Shown here piece by piece: positions 30,136 to 38,367 of a DNA stretch of 40,930 nt; position 1 is the first letter of the stretch; every line of letters starts with the position of its first letter. The stretch spans positions 1 to 40,930 of the forward strand of contig JAODME010000004.1 of NCBI GenBank assembly GCA_025465095.1, in the 5' to 3' direction. Both the position numbers and the translations under genes were made by a program. The stretch is from Microbacteriaceae bacterium. Lineage in GTDB: Bacteria > Actinomycetota > Actinomycetes > Actinomycetales > Microbacteriaceae. The notes below the pieces were generated by a model that searched no databases, was not told where the DNA came from, and saw nothing but the letters and a program-made list of their open reading frames with translations.

Positions 30136-30245
30136 GTCGCCGCCCGGGCGCTCCTGCCAGTCGGTTGAGCGGCAGTTCGGCGCCGCTTGGCCGTGGCAAG
30201 CCCGGTCAGGGAATACCGGCAGGGGGCGGCGGCGTTGGCGATGGG

Positions 30246-30899
30246 GTGAGTGAAACCATCAAGGTAGACATCTGGTCGGACGTGCAGTGCCCGTGGTGCT
30301 ATATCGGTAAGCGCAGGTTCGAGGAGGGCGCCGCGCAATTCGGCGGCGAGGTCGAGGTCGAGTACCACTCCTTCGAGCTGGCGCCCGACACCCCCGTCGA
30401 CTTCGCCGGAAGCCCCGTCGACTACCTGAGTCAGCGTAAGGGCCTGCCGATTGAACAGGTCCAGCAGATGCTCGAGCGGGTGACGACGATCGCTGAAAGC
30501 GTCGACCTGCACTACGACTATGACGCCGTGCAGCAGACGAACACGATCAAGGCGCACGAGCTGCTGCACTACGCGAAGTCGAAGGGGCGGCAGCTCGAAA
30601 TGAAGGAGCGTCTGCTCAAGGCCTACTTCGTCGAGGGTCGGCATGTCGGACGCATCGACGACCTCGCCGACCTGGCGAGCGAAATCGGCCTCGACCGTGC
30701 CGACGTCGTGCGCGCTCTCCAGGCGAACGACCACCTGGCCGATGTGAAGGCGGATGTCGCGCTCGCAACCCAGTACGGCATCCAGGGTGTCCCGTTCTTC
30801 GTGATAGACGGCCGGTACGGTATCTCCGGTGCGCAAGAAGCCGCGGTGTTCGCGGACGCGCTTGCGCAGGCGCAGCGGGAGAAGGATTCAGCCGAATGA
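30246..30899 (+). CDS. DsbA family oxidoreductase (FrnE-like)
   Basis: The 217-residue thioredoxin-fold protein begins VSETIKVDIWSDVQCPWCYIGKRRF, with the redox site CPWC at residues 15-18 and the cis-Pro loop GVPFFVID near residue 180. No signal peptide or membrane helix is present, so it acts in the cytosol as FrnE does (a disulfide isomerase-like protein linked to oxidative stress). An in-frame open extension of about 70 residues upstream is Arg-rich and non-homologous. GTG at 30246 is the natural start, although no strong ribosome site is visible. It overlaps a 38-codon ORF by 4 nt. Confidence 0.88.
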   Translation: MSETIKVDIWSDVQCPWCYIGKRRFEEGAAQFGGEVEVEYHSFELAPDTPVDFAGSPVDYLSQRKGLPIEQVQQMLERVTTIAESVDLHYDYDAVQQTNTIKAHELLHYAKSKGRQLEMKERLLKAYFVEGRHVGRIDDLADLASEIGLDRADVVRALQANDHLADVKADVALATQYGIQGVPFFVIDGRYGISGAQEAAVFADALAQAQREKDSAE

Positions 30900-31012
30900 C
30901 GGATACCGCCCCGCCGCGTCTTATCGCCCTGGGGGATTCTGAGGCGGCTGTCTGTGTCGACGAATCCTGCGGTTGGATTTCTCCGTCGTCACCGGCAGGC
31001 ACCGAACCCTGA
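30896..31012 (+). CDS. Possible 38-residue small protein with a Cys-x5-Cys pair
   Basis: An ATG overlaps the stop of the DsbA-like gene as ATGA and opens a 38-codon frame reading MTDTAPPRLIALGDSEAAVC and on to a TGA at 31010-31012. The product has cysteines in the arrangement CVDESC and nothing else recognisable. The start-stop overlap is the same as that used by real gene pairs elsewhere in the window. A disulfide partner or regulator of the upstream oxidoreductase is a speculation. A chance ORF of this size cannot be excluded. Confidence 0.45.
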   Translation: MTDTAPPRLIALGDSEAAVCVDESCGWISPSSPAGTEP

Positions 31013-31032
31013 GGGTTCGATCAAGCCGCGGC

Positions 31033-31518
31033 CTAGGACGACAGGGTGAGCGGTTCGCTGATGTCTGCGACGGTCGCGCCGAACGACGCGATCAGTTCAT
31101 CGGCCTGCACGAACAGGCTGTATCCGTGCTCGCCGGCACCCATCGCGATACGGGCGCCGAGCATCGTTCTGTCCGCGTAGACGGGCCACGCGGTGGTGCT
31201 GCCGAGCGGGGTGATGGTTCCCCGCTCGTGGCCGGTCGCCTCGAGCGCGAGCTCCGCCTCGGGCAACCGCAGCCTGTTGACGCCGACGACGGAGCGCAGC
31301 TTCGGCCATGACACCTGACGGTCCCCTGGCACGAGCGCGAACAGGAACTGTCCGTCCCTCCGCTTCACGACGAGGGTCTTCACGAGAAAGTGCGGCGACA
31401 GCCCGAGCAAGGCGGCCGCCTCCTCGAGCGAGTCCGCGGCCGGTCGAGCCACCAGCGCGACATCGAGCCCTCGCGCCGCCGCGTCCTCGAGGACCCGACC
31501 GTGACCGATCGACGCCAT
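31033..31518 (-). CDS. YbaK/EbsC family protein (aminoacyl-tRNA deacylase-like)
   Basis: The 161-residue protein matches the YbaK/ProX editing-domain family: SLEEAAALLGLSPHFLVKTLVVKR, then FLFALVPGDRQVSWPKLRSVVG, and the glycine-rich HERGTITPLGSTTAWPVYADRTM segment. YbaK-type proteins hydrolyse misacylated Cys-tRNA-Pro. ProX variants act on Ala-tRNA-Pro. Which of these applies is not decided. ATG at 31518 has GGAGG four bases upstream on the minus strand. The open frame further upstream is not part of the family. It is divergent from dusB. Confidence 0.85.
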   Translation of the reverse strand: MASIGHGRVLEDAAARGLDVALVARPAADSLEEAAALLGLSPHFLVKTLVVKRRDGQFLFALVPGDRQVSWPKLRSVVGVNRLRLPEAELALEATGHERGTITPLGSTTAWPVYADRTMLGARIAMGAGEHGYSLFVQADELIASFGATVADISEPLTLSS

Positions 31519-31588
31519 CACACCTCCGCAGAACACCGAAGAACCGTACCGAACGAGGACTACCGCCGAATTCTGGGACAATTGAGCC

Positions 31589-32758
31589 GTGACAGCCTCA
31601 ACCACCCCCGCGCCCAGCCTACAGATCGGGCCGCTCGCGCTCGATGTGCCGGTCGTGCTGGCACCAATGGCAGGCATCACGAACACGGCGTTCCGTCGTT
31701 TGTGCCGCGAGTTCGGCGCCGGTCTCTACGTGAGCGAGATGATCACCAGTCGAGCGCTCGTGGAACGCACACCCACCAGCATGCGGCTGATCCAGCACCA
31801 CGAGTCCGAGTCGACCCGCAGCATCCAGCTCTACGGCGTGGACCCGAAGACGGTCGCCGAGGCCGTCACGATCCTCGTCGCCGAGGATCGCGCCGACCAC
31901 ATCGACTTGAACTTCGGATGCCCAGTGCCCAAGGTCACCCGCAAGGGCGGGGGAGCGGCGCTGCCCTGGAAGAGAGAGCTTTTTCGCGACATCGTGGAGG
32001 GCGCCGTGAAGGCGGCAGGGAACATCCCGCTCACCGTGAAGATGCGCAAGGGAATCGACGAGGACCACCTCACCTACCTTGAGGCCGGCAGGGCCGCGGA
32101 AGGCGCAGGAGTCGCGAGCATCGCCCTGCACGCCCGCACCGCAGCCGACTACTACAGCGGCCAGGCTGACTGGTCGGCGATCACGAAACTCAAGGAGACG
32201 ATCACCGGCGTGCCGGTGCTCGGCAACGGCGACATCTGGTCGGGCGCGGATGCGATCCGCATGATGGACGAGACCGGATGCGACGGAGTCGTCGTCGGGC
32301 GCGGTTGCCTTGGGCGACCCTGGCTCTTCGGGGATCTCGTGAACGCGTTCGCAGCACGCAAGTCCGGCCGCGACTACGAGACTGCCCAGCCCGATGTGGG
32401 GATCGTCGCGCAGACCCTTCGCCGTCACACCGAACTGCTGATCGAGTTCCTCGGCAGCGAGGAGTGGGCGTGCCGCGACATCCGCAAGCACATCTCCTGG
32501 TACTTCAAGGGCTACTCGGTCGGCAGCGACATCCGTGCGAGCCTCGGTCTGGTCGAGAGCCTGCAGCAGATGGACGACCTGCTCGGCCGCCTCGACTGGA
32601 CTCAGCCCTATCCGGGCGACGCCGCCGAGGGTCCCCGCGGTCGTGCCGGTTCGCCCAAGCGACCGGCACTGCCCGACAAGTGGCTCGAAAGTCAGGAACT
32701 CGGTGACGCGCACCGCGCGCACCTCGCCGAAGCCGAACTGAGTCACAGTGGTGGATAA
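31589..32758 (+). CDS. dusB: tRNA-dihydrouridine synthase DusB-like
   Basis: DusB is a flavin enzyme that reduces uridine in the D loop of tRNA. The 389-residue product has LAPMAGITNTAFR at 24-36, QLYGVDP, HIDLNFGCPVPKVTRKGGG with the active-site Cys111, GNGDIW and GRGCLGRPWLF for the FMN phosphate. The C-terminal helical domain carries HISWYFKGY, and an added polar tail follows. GTG at 31589 has no ribosome site, but GACAAT lies exactly six bases upstream, suggesting leaderless initiation. It overlaps dgt by 11 nt. Confidence 0.93.
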   Translation: MTASTTPAPSLQIGPLALDVPVVLAPMAGITNTAFRRLCREFGAGLYVSEMITSRALVERTPTSMRLIQHHESESTRSIQLYGVDPKTVAEAVTILVAEDRADHIDLNFGCPVPKVTRKGGGAALPWKRELFRDIVEGAVKAAGNIPLTVKMRKGIDEDHLTYLEAGRAAEGAGVASIALHARTAADYYSGQADWSAITKLKETITGVPVLGNGDIWSGADAIRMMDETGCDGVVVGRGCLGRPWLFGDLVNAFAARKSGRDYETAQPDVGIVAQTLRRHTELLIEFLGSEEWACRDIRKHISWYFKGYSVGSDIRASLGLVESLQQMDDLLGRLDWTQPYPGDAAEGPRGRAGSPKRPALPDKWLESQELGDAHRAHLAEAELSHSGG

Positions 32759-34061
32759 CGCGGTGGCGGATAGCGCAGCGCCGGTCGGCTCCGCCTGGCG
32801 CATCGCGGGCGGCGGCTACAGTGCTCACGACGAAGCACGGTGGTATCCGGAGGAGCACTCGAGTCGGCGCAGCGACTTCGCCAGGGATCGTGCCCGGCTC
32901 CTGCACTCGAGCGCGCTCCGGCGTCTCGCCGCCAAGACCCAGGTGCTGAGCCCGGCCGCCGGCCTCGACTTCGCGCGCAACCGGCTCACGCATTCGCTCG
33001 AGGTGGCGCAGGTGGGGCGAGAGCTCGCAACAAGCCTTGGACTGGACCCGGATGTCGTCGACACGGCGTGCCTCGCACACGACCTCGGGCATCCTCCGTT
33101 CGGGCACAACGGCGAACGGGCGCTCAACGATTGGGCGAGCGGCATCGGCGGGTTCGAAGGCAACGCCCAGACGCTGCGGCTGCTCACCCGCATCGAGCCG
33201 AAGGTCTACGGCCCCGACGGCCGCTCCTACGGGCTGAACCTCACCCGCGCGAGCCTCGACGCGAGCTGCAAGTACCCGTGGCCGGCGAGCGAGTCGATCG
33301 GTGATCCGAGCGGACGGGAGAAGTTCGGCTTCTATCAGGACGACCTCGCCGCGTTCACCTGGCTGCGGAAGGGCGCGCCGAGCTCCCGGCGTTGCATCGA
33401 GGCGGAGGTGATGGACCTCTCCGATGACATCGCCTACTCGGTGCACGACTTCGAGGATGCCGTCGTGAGCGGCTACATCGACGTCGCCGCCCTCGGCGCG
33501 CGCGTCGACCACGACGAACTGGTCAACTCCATGTTCGTCTGGATCGGCGGAGAGATCGGTCACGACGAGCTCATCGCCGCTTTCGATCGGCTCGACTCCC
33601 TCGACGTCTGGATCGACTCCTGGGACGGCAGCCGGATCGACCACGCGCGACTCAAGAACCTCACGAGCACCCTCATCGGCCGATTCGCGGCGTCCGCCAC
33701 CGCGGCGACACTCGCCGCGGCGGAGCAGGCGGACCGCCTGATCCGGTTCGGAGCGAGCGTCGTCGTTCCGCGAGAGGTGCAAGCCGAGATCGCGGTGCTC
33801 AAGGGCACCGTCGCCGCGTTCGTCATGTCGCGGAACACACGTCAACCCCTTTACGTCCAGCAGCGGGAGATCCTCATCGAGCTCGCCGATGAGCTGTGGA
33901 ATCTGGGCCCGTCAGAGCTCGACCCCGGGTTCGCTGCGGACTGGACGGCCGCGACATGCGATTCAGATCGCCGTCGCGCCGTCGTCGACCAGGTGGCGTC
34001 GCTCACCGACCAGTCGGCGGGCGCCTGGCACGCGCGCCTTGTGAATAATCCGCGAGAGTGA
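32748..34061 (+). CDS. dgt: Deoxyguanosinetriphosphate triphosphohydrolase-like protein
   Basis: This is an HD-domain dNTPase of 437 residues that splits dNTPs to deoxynucleoside and triphosphate. HD motif residues are His82 (NRLTHSLEVAQVGREL) and the pair His111-Asp112 (AHDLGHPPFGHNGE), with SDDIAYSVHDFEDA completing the metal site. The N-terminal R-rich DRARLLHSSALRRLAAKTQV is typical of the actinobacterial type. GTG at 32748 lies inside dusB (11-nt overlap). A second GTG follows immediately. dnaG follows 42 bp downstream, a conserved arrangement that links nucleotide pool control with replication. Confidence 0.93.
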   Translation: MVDNAVADSAAPVGSAWRIAGGGYSAHDEARWYPEEHSSRRSDFARDRARLLHSSALRRLAAKTQVLSPAAGLDFARNRLTHSLEVAQVGRELATSLGLDPDVVDTACLAHDLGHPPFGHNGERALNDWASGIGGFEGNAQTLRLLTRIEPKVYGPDGRSYGLNLTRASLDASCKYPWPASESIGDPSGREKFGFYQDDLAAFTWLRKGAPSSRRCIEAEVMDLSDDIAYSVHDFEDAVVSGYIDVAALGARVDHDELVNSMFVWIGGEIGHDELIAAFDRLDSLDVWIDSWDGSRIDHARLKNLTSTLIGRFAASATAATLAAAEQADRLIRFGASVVVPREVQAEIAVLKGTVAAFVMSRNTRQPLYVQQREILIELADELWNLGPSELDPGFAADWTAATCDSDRRRAVVDQVASLTDQSAGAWHARLVNNPRE

Positions 34062-34091
34062 GGATTGGCGATCGGGACGTCCGGTCGAAAC

Positions 34092-34097
34092 TACAAT
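34092..34097 (+). promoter_or_regulatory. -10 element of dnaG (leaderless type)
   Basis: TACAAT lies six bases before the GTG at 34104. A TTGGCG occurs 21 bp further upstream but the spacing is not standard. Confidence 0.55.
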
Positions 34098-34103
34098 CAG
34101 AGC

Positions 34104-35981
34104 GTGGCAGGCCTCATCCGACGTAACGACATCGATGAGGTGCGCGCGAGGGTCAACATCGTCGACATCGTCGGCGACTACGTAACACTCAAGGGTGCGG
34201 GCGTCGGCTCGCTGAAGGGACTGTGCCCCTTCCACGACGAGCGCAGCCCGAGCTTCCACGTTCGGCCTCAGGTCGGCCGTTACCACTGCTTCGGATGCGG
34301 CGAGGACGGCGACGTGTTCAGCTTCCTGCAGAAGATGGACCACACGAGCTTCACCGAAGCGGTGGAACGGATGGCGGCGACGATCGGCTTCGAGCTGCAC
34401 TACGAGGACGGCGGTCACGCGAACGCCGACCACGGCAACCGGGCACGTATCCTCGCCGCGAACCAGGCGGCAGCGGAATTCTTCGTCGCTCAGCTCGGCG
34501 CGCCGGAGGCGGAGCCAGGGCGTGCCTTTTTGGGTGAGCGCGGGTTCGACCCGGCCGCGGCGCAACGTTTCGGTGTCGGCTTCGCGCCGAAGTCTTTCAA
34601 CGCGCTCGGCAATCACCTGAAATCGCTCGGCTATTCCGAGCTCGAGCTGGTCACCGCGGGGCTCCTCAGCCAGGGGGACCGCGGCGTGTACGACCGGTTC
34701 CGGGGGCGGCTCGTCTGGCCGATCCGCGATGTCACCGGGCAGACGCTGGGTTTCGGCGCGCGCCGACTGCTCGACGATGACAAGGGCCCGAAGTACCTCA
34801 ACACCCCCGAGACACCCGTTTACCACAAGTCATCCGTCCTCTACGGCCTCGACCTCGCCAAGCGCGACATCTCCCGCGGACGTCAGGTCGTCGTCGTCGA
34901 GGGCTACACGGATGTCATGGCCTGCCACCTCGCGGGTGTTACGACCGCGGTCGCCACCTGCGGCACCTCGTTCGGGGTCGATCACATCAAGGTGGTCCGG
35001 CGCGTACTGGGCGACGTCGCCAACACCGACACCCGTGGCCTCGGCGAGGTCGTCTTCACCTTCGACCCCGACGAGGCAGGTCAGAAGGCTGCTAGCCGTG
35101 CGTTCAGCGAGGAGCAGCGGTTCGCCGCCCAGACCTTCGTCGCGGTGGCTCCGGATGGTCTCGATCCGTGTGACCTGCGCCTGAGCAGGGGTGACGACGC
35201 GGTGCGGCGACTCGTGCAGGCGAAGAAGCCCATGTTCGAGTTCATGATCCGGCGGATGCTCGGTTCGCACAACCTCGACACGGTGGAGGGCCGGGTGGCC
35301 GCGCTGCGCGCCGCAGCGCCAGTCGTCGCCGGCATTCGGGACCAGTCGCTGAGCGTCGGCTACTCCCGCGACCTGGCGCGCTGGCTCGGGATGGACCCGT
35401 CGGAGGTGGCGAGGGCGGTGAGGTCGGCCGCCGAGCGTCCCTCTGATGAGCCTCGAGGGACGCCCGGCGGTTCCGGAACGCCTGCACACGATAACGCCGA
35501 GAGCGGGCCGTCGATGGCGCACCTGCCTGCAGACTTCTCCACTCGCCTCGAGCGCGATGCGCTCATGGCGCTGCTTCAGCATCCTGAGGCGATCGGGCGT
35601 GAACTCGCGCAGCGGGCCGCCCGGGTCGCCTACGGAAACCCGGCGCTCGCAGTCGTTCGGGACGCGATAGCGATCAGCATGGACGCCTACGCTTCACCGG
35701 ACTGGCTGGATCGCGTGATCGAGGAGGTGCCCCGACCGTTCTCCATGCTCGTGAAGGAGCTCGGTGTCGCCCCGATCCCGGTGAAAGATGACCACGAACT
35801 GGCCACCTACTGCACGGGGATCACCTCGACGCTCATCGACAGGGACCTTGTCAGACTCAAGGCCGACCTGCTCGGACAACTGCAGCGCACCGATGGCGCC
35901 GCGGAACCGGCACGATACCGGGAGCTGCAGCAGCAGCTGGTGAGCGTCGAGCAGGAACGGCGAGTACTCCGCGAGGAGTGA
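34104..35981 (+). CDS. dnaG: DNA primase
   Basis: DnaG makes RNA primers for replication. The 625-residue product starts VAGLIRRNDIDEVRARVNIV and has the CHC2 zinc site Cys41, His44, Cys62, Cys65 (CPFHDERSPSFH and HCFGCGEDGDVFSF). The catalytic core follows with the TOPRIM motifs VVEGYTDVMA and TFDPDEAGQKAA, and the C-terminal helicase-interaction domain completes the protein. A Gly/Ser/Pro-rich linker near residues 455-480 separates the core from the last domain. GTG at 34104 is preferred over TTG at 34065 because relatives start here and a TACAAT lies exactly six bases before it. Nothing unusual is seen in the key residues. Confidence 0.95.
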   Translation: MAGLIRRNDIDEVRARVNIVDIVGDYVTLKGAGVGSLKGLCPFHDERSPSFHVRPQVGRYHCFGCGEDGDVFSFLQKMDHTSFTEAVERMAATIGFELHYEDGGHANADHGNRARILAANQAAAEFFVAQLGAPEAEPGRAFLGERGFDPAAAQRFGVGFAPKSFNALGNHLKSLGYSELELVTAGLLSQGDRGVYDRFRGRLVWPIRDVTGQTLGFGARRLLDDDKGPKYLNTPETPVYHKSSVLYGLDLAKRDISRGRQVVVVEGYTDVMACHLAGVTTAVATCGTSFGVDHIKVVRRVLGDVANTDTRGLGEVVFTFDPDEAGQKAASRAFSEEQRFAAQTFVAVAPDGLDPCDLRLSRGDDAVRRLVQAKKPMFEFMIRRMLGSHNLDTVEGRVAALRAAAPVVAGIRDQSLSVGYSRDLARWLGMDPSEVARAVRSAAERPSDEPRGTPGGSGTPAHDNAESGPSMAHLPADFSTRLERDALMALLQHPEAIGRELAQRAARVAYGNPALAVVRDAIAISMDAYASPDWLDRVIEEVPRPFSMLVKELGVAPIPVKDDHELATYCTGITSTLIDRDLVRLKADLLGQLQRTDGAAEPARYRELQQQLVSVEQERRVLREE

Positions 35982-36156
35982 TGTCGCCGCGGAATGTGCT
36001 CCGCAGCGCAGGGCGGCACGTCACGCAGCGGCATCCGTGTGTCATTCGGCAGCACGTTCCGGAGACTCTCCTCGACGACCTAGATCGAGTACCTTGGGCA
36101 GATATCACGGGCATCTTCGGGCGCACGGCGACGGACAATGGGGAGCTGGGCTGAGG

Positions 36157-37050
36157 ATGCGCGACTCGGGGGAACACAACCAAGCACGTGATGGTGTCAT
36201 CGTGTCGGCCCGCGACCTCTCGATCGAGTACCGGTCGGTGTCGTCGAGATTCCGTCACACAGCGGTGTGCGGGGTGAGTTTCGATCTCCGCGAGGGCGAG
36301 GTGCTGGGAGTCGTCGGCGATTCGGGTTCCGGCAAGTCGACGCTCGCGGCGGCGATAGCGGGGCTCGCCGACTCGGGCGGGCCAGAGGGCGGCGTCGGGA
36401 GCATCTGCGGTGGCAGCCTTCGCGTGTTCGACACCGAGCTTCGGGGCATCAGCACGCGGGCAAGACGCCGTCTGACTGTCAAGATCGGTTACCTCGCGCA
36501 GGACGGCGCACAACAGTTGAACCCCCGGCTCACCGTGGCCGAGAACGTCGCCGAGCCGATCTTCTTGCGTGACAGGCGGTTCGACTCCCGAGAGGCGGGC
36601 CACGCGGTCGCGACCCTCGTCGACGCGGTGCATCTTCCGCTGTCGATCCTCGAGCGCCAACCGTTCGAACTGAGCAGCGGTCAGCGCCAACGGGTCGCCC
36701 TGGCGCGGGCGCTCATCCTGGAGCCGATCCTGTTCCTCGCCGACGAGCCGATCAGCGGAGTCGATCTGATGGTGCGCCACGACGTGCTCGACGTCATCCC
36801 CGAGTTGCAGGAGGCGCGCGGTTTCTCTGCGATCGTGGTGAGCAGCGACCTCGCGGTGCTCACCCAGGTCGTCGACCGAATGGCCGTGCTACAGGGCGGG
36901 GTGATCGTGGGCATCGGTTCGCTAAACTCTCTCGTTGCCTCGCCCGAGCACCCGTACCTCAAGTCGCTCGCGAGGGCTGTGCAGGAGCAGGGGTTTCCCT
37001 CCGGGCGCGACCGGGGCGATGGTCCGCTTCAGAAAAGTACTTCACAGTGA
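36157..37050 (+). CDS. Orphan oligopeptide-type ABC transporter ATP-binding protein
   Basis: The 297-residue ABC ATPase is of the OppD/OppF-DppF type. It has Walker A GDSGSGKS (54-61), Q-loop Gln115 (YLAQDGAQQLNPR), signature LSSGQRQRV (172-180), Walker B ILFLADEP with Glu197, D-loop SGVD, and the tail motif HPYLKSL typical of peptide importers. The H-loop, where SHDL is expected, reads SSDL (229-232), so the catalytic His is Ser. No permease, binding protein or partner ATPase is nearby. It may serve a distant transporter or be decaying, and the next gene is a pseudogene. ATG at 36157 is the favoured start, although GAGG directly before it is too close for a normal ribosome site. Confidence 0.8.
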   Translation: MRDSGEHNQARDGVIVSARDLSIEYRSVSSRFRHTAVCGVSFDLREGEVLGVVGDSGSGKSTLAAAIAGLADSGGPEGGVGSICGGSLRVFDTELRGISTRARRRLTVKIGYLAQDGAQQLNPRLTVAENVAEPIFLRDRRFDSREAGHAVATLVDAVHLPLSILERQPFELSSGQRQRVALARALILEPILFLADEPISGVDLMVRHDVLDVIPELQEARGFSAIVVSSDLAVLTQVVDRMAVLQGGVIVGIGSLNSLVASPEHPYLKSLARAVQEQGFPSGRDRGDGPLQKSTSQ

Positions 37051-37074
37051 CCTGACCGTTCGACCGCAACACCG

Positions 37075-37543
37075 CGCCGTCCGATCGCCGTCCTGTCGAA
37101 ACCGGAGGACATCTTCGACGCCGGCGGAATCACGGTGCCTTCGCCTGCTCGAACCGTTCGAGACGGAGGTCACGATAGTGCGCCGCAGCCCGGTACCTCT
37201 CGCCGGCGCCTCGCGCACGGTCACCGTGGATCGCCTCCATGAGGTTCTGCCCGGCGCGGACCTGGTGATTATCGCGGCCGCGTTGACCGCGGAGACGTCG
37301 CGCCTGATCGGGGAAGCCGAGCTCGCCCTTCTGCGGCCGGAGGCCGTGCTGGTCAACATCGCCCGCGGGGGCCTCGCCGACACGGATGCGCTCACTGCGG
37401 CCCTCGCCGCAGGAAGGCTCGCGGGAGCCGACACGCCCGAGATGACCGCGCCGCTGCTGGCTGAGCGAATCCGTCTGAATGTCTCGGCGTTCCTCGGCGA
37501 TGGGCGGTTCATCGGGCTCGTCGACCCCGCGGCGGGCTACTGA
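37075..37543 (+). pseudogene. Remnant of a D-isomer-specific 2-hydroxyacid dehydrogenase
   Basis: A fragment of the SerA-like family is visible. From about 37145 one frame reads LLEPFETEVTIVRR, then LHEVLPGADLVIIAAALTAET, SRLIGEAELALLRPEAVLVN and IARGGLADTDALTAALAAGR, and ends DTPEMTAPLLAERIRLNVSA through GLVDPAAGY. The GxGxxG cofactor motif is missing before it. Between GRLAGA and DTPEM the expected segment with the catalytic His (about 25-30 residues) is absent, as if deleted in frame. Upstream, IAVLSKPEDIFDAGG in another frame could be the original N-terminus. The decay is inferred from the missing segments and the frame change. Confidence 0.7.
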
Positions 37544-37600
37544 GTGCGGCTGCAGGTGCCCGTTCCCGCGATCTCGATTTTGCGCTCGCCGATGGTTCGG

Positions 37601-37606
37601 TAAGAT
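37601..37606 (+). promoter_or_regulatory. Probable -10 box of tRNA-Asn
   Basis: TAAGAT lies 20 bp before the tRNA 5' end. A TTTGCG at 37579-37584 is 16 bp upstream and could serve as a weak -35 box. Confidence 0.5.
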
Positions 37607-37625
37607 AGCAAAGCTGTTTCAGCAA

Positions 37626-37698
37626 TCCTCGATAGCTCAATTGGCAGAGCAGCCGACTGTTAATCGGCAGGTTCTTGGTTCGAGTCCAAGTCGAGGAG
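37626..37698 (+). tRNA. tRNA-Asn (anticodon GTT)
   Basis: A complete cloverleaf is present: 7-bp acceptor stem TCCTCGA/TCGAGGA, anticodon stem GCCGA/TCGGC with loop CTGTTAA (anticodon GTT at 37659-37661), T-loop TTCGAGT and discriminator G. CCA is not encoded. A strong terminator follows. Confidence 0.97.
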
Positions 37699-37700
37699 CT

Positions 37701-37743
37701 CGAAGGCCGCAAGGGGCTCCACCCCCTGCGGCCTTCGTTTTTT
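37701..37743 (+). terminator. Intrinsic terminator after tRNA-Asn
   Basis: An 11-bp stem CGAAGGCCGCA/TGCGGCCTTCG (37701-37711 with 37727-37737) extends inward by GGGG/CCCC around one mismatch and is followed by six T residues (37738-37743). Confidence 0.92.
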
Positions 37744-37760
37744 CTGGTCGGCGTCCAGAG

Positions 37761-38327
37761 TCAGGCGTCGAGGTCGTCCTGGCCCGGCATCCAGCTCTCG
37801 CCCGGCTGTCCCCATCCCGCCCGGCGGATCGCCTTCGCCGCGGCTTTCCCGTGGGTGCGGTCGAGACGGTCGACGTAGAGGATGCCGTCGAGGTGGTCGT
37901 ACTCATGCTGAAAGATACGGGCGAGCCATCCTTCCGCACGAATCTCGAACGGCTTCTGCTCGAGATCGACGGCCCGCAGGATCGCAAGCTCGGAGCGACG
38001 CAACGGGAACCGCTCGCCGGGCACCGAGAGGCACCCCTCCGAGTCGTGTTCCTCGTTCGCCTCGGCGAGACCGGTCGGGCTGATCCAGAGCTCGGGGTTG
38101 ATGGCGATCCCGCGCTGGAGAATGTCGTCGTCGTCCGTCCAGTCGTAGACGAACAGCCGCAGTGGCACGCCCACCTGGGGGGCCGCGAGGCCCACTCCCG
38201 GTGCCGCCTCCATAGTTTCGAACATGTCGTCGACGAGGTGTCGGAGCGTGTCATCGAAGTCGGTCACCGTGCGAGCCGGCGAGTGGAGCACGGGATCTCC
38301 GGTGATGAGAATGGGAAGCACGGCCAT
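37761..38327 (-). CDS. def: Peptide deformylase
   Basis: Def removes the N-formyl group from new proteins. The 188-residue metalloenzyme has the three signature motifs GVGLAAPQ (44-51), EGCLS (97-101, metal Cys99) and HEYDH (141-145, metal His141 and His145, catalytic Glu142). The C-terminal tail (GKAAAKAIRRAGWGQPGES) extends the core, as in other actinobacterial deformylases. ATG at 38327 is supported by TATTCT six bases upstream on the minus strand, a leaderless arrangement. The gene ends 18 bp after the tRNA-Asn terminator on the other strand, so the two units converge. Confidence 0.95.
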   Translation of the reverse strand: MAVLPILITGDPVLHSPARTVTDFDDTLRHLVDDMFETMEAAPGVGLAAPQVGVPLRLFVYDWTDDDDILQRGIAINPELWISPTGLAEANEEHDSEGCLSVPGERFPLRRSELAILRAVDLEQKPFEIRAEGWLARIFQHEYDHLDGILYVDRLDRTHGKAAAKAIRRAGWGQPGESWMPGQDDLDA

Positions 38328-38333
38328 TCGCCA

Positions 38334-38339
38334 AGAATA
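38334..38339 (-). promoter_or_regulatory. -10 element of def (leaderless type)
   Basis: TATTCT on the minus strand (38339-38334) lies six bases before the def ATG, in a 40-bp region shared with the divergent transporter gene. Confidence 0.55.
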
Positions 38340-38355
38340 TCGACCGTCGGGCGGT

Positions 38356-38361
38356 TATGGT
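38356..38361 (+). promoter_or_regulatory. -10 element of the DMT transporter gene (leaderless type)
   Basis: TATGGT lies six bases before the GTG at 38368, and its 5' end is 16 bp from the def -10 element on the opposite strand. Confidence 0.55.
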
Positions 38362-38367
38362 TCTCAC

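Noticed and set aside
37075-37543. The dehydrogenase fragment as a functional short gene
   Set aside because: It lacks both the cofactor GxGxxG motif and the segment with the catalytic His, and it has no plausible start codon with a ribosome site.
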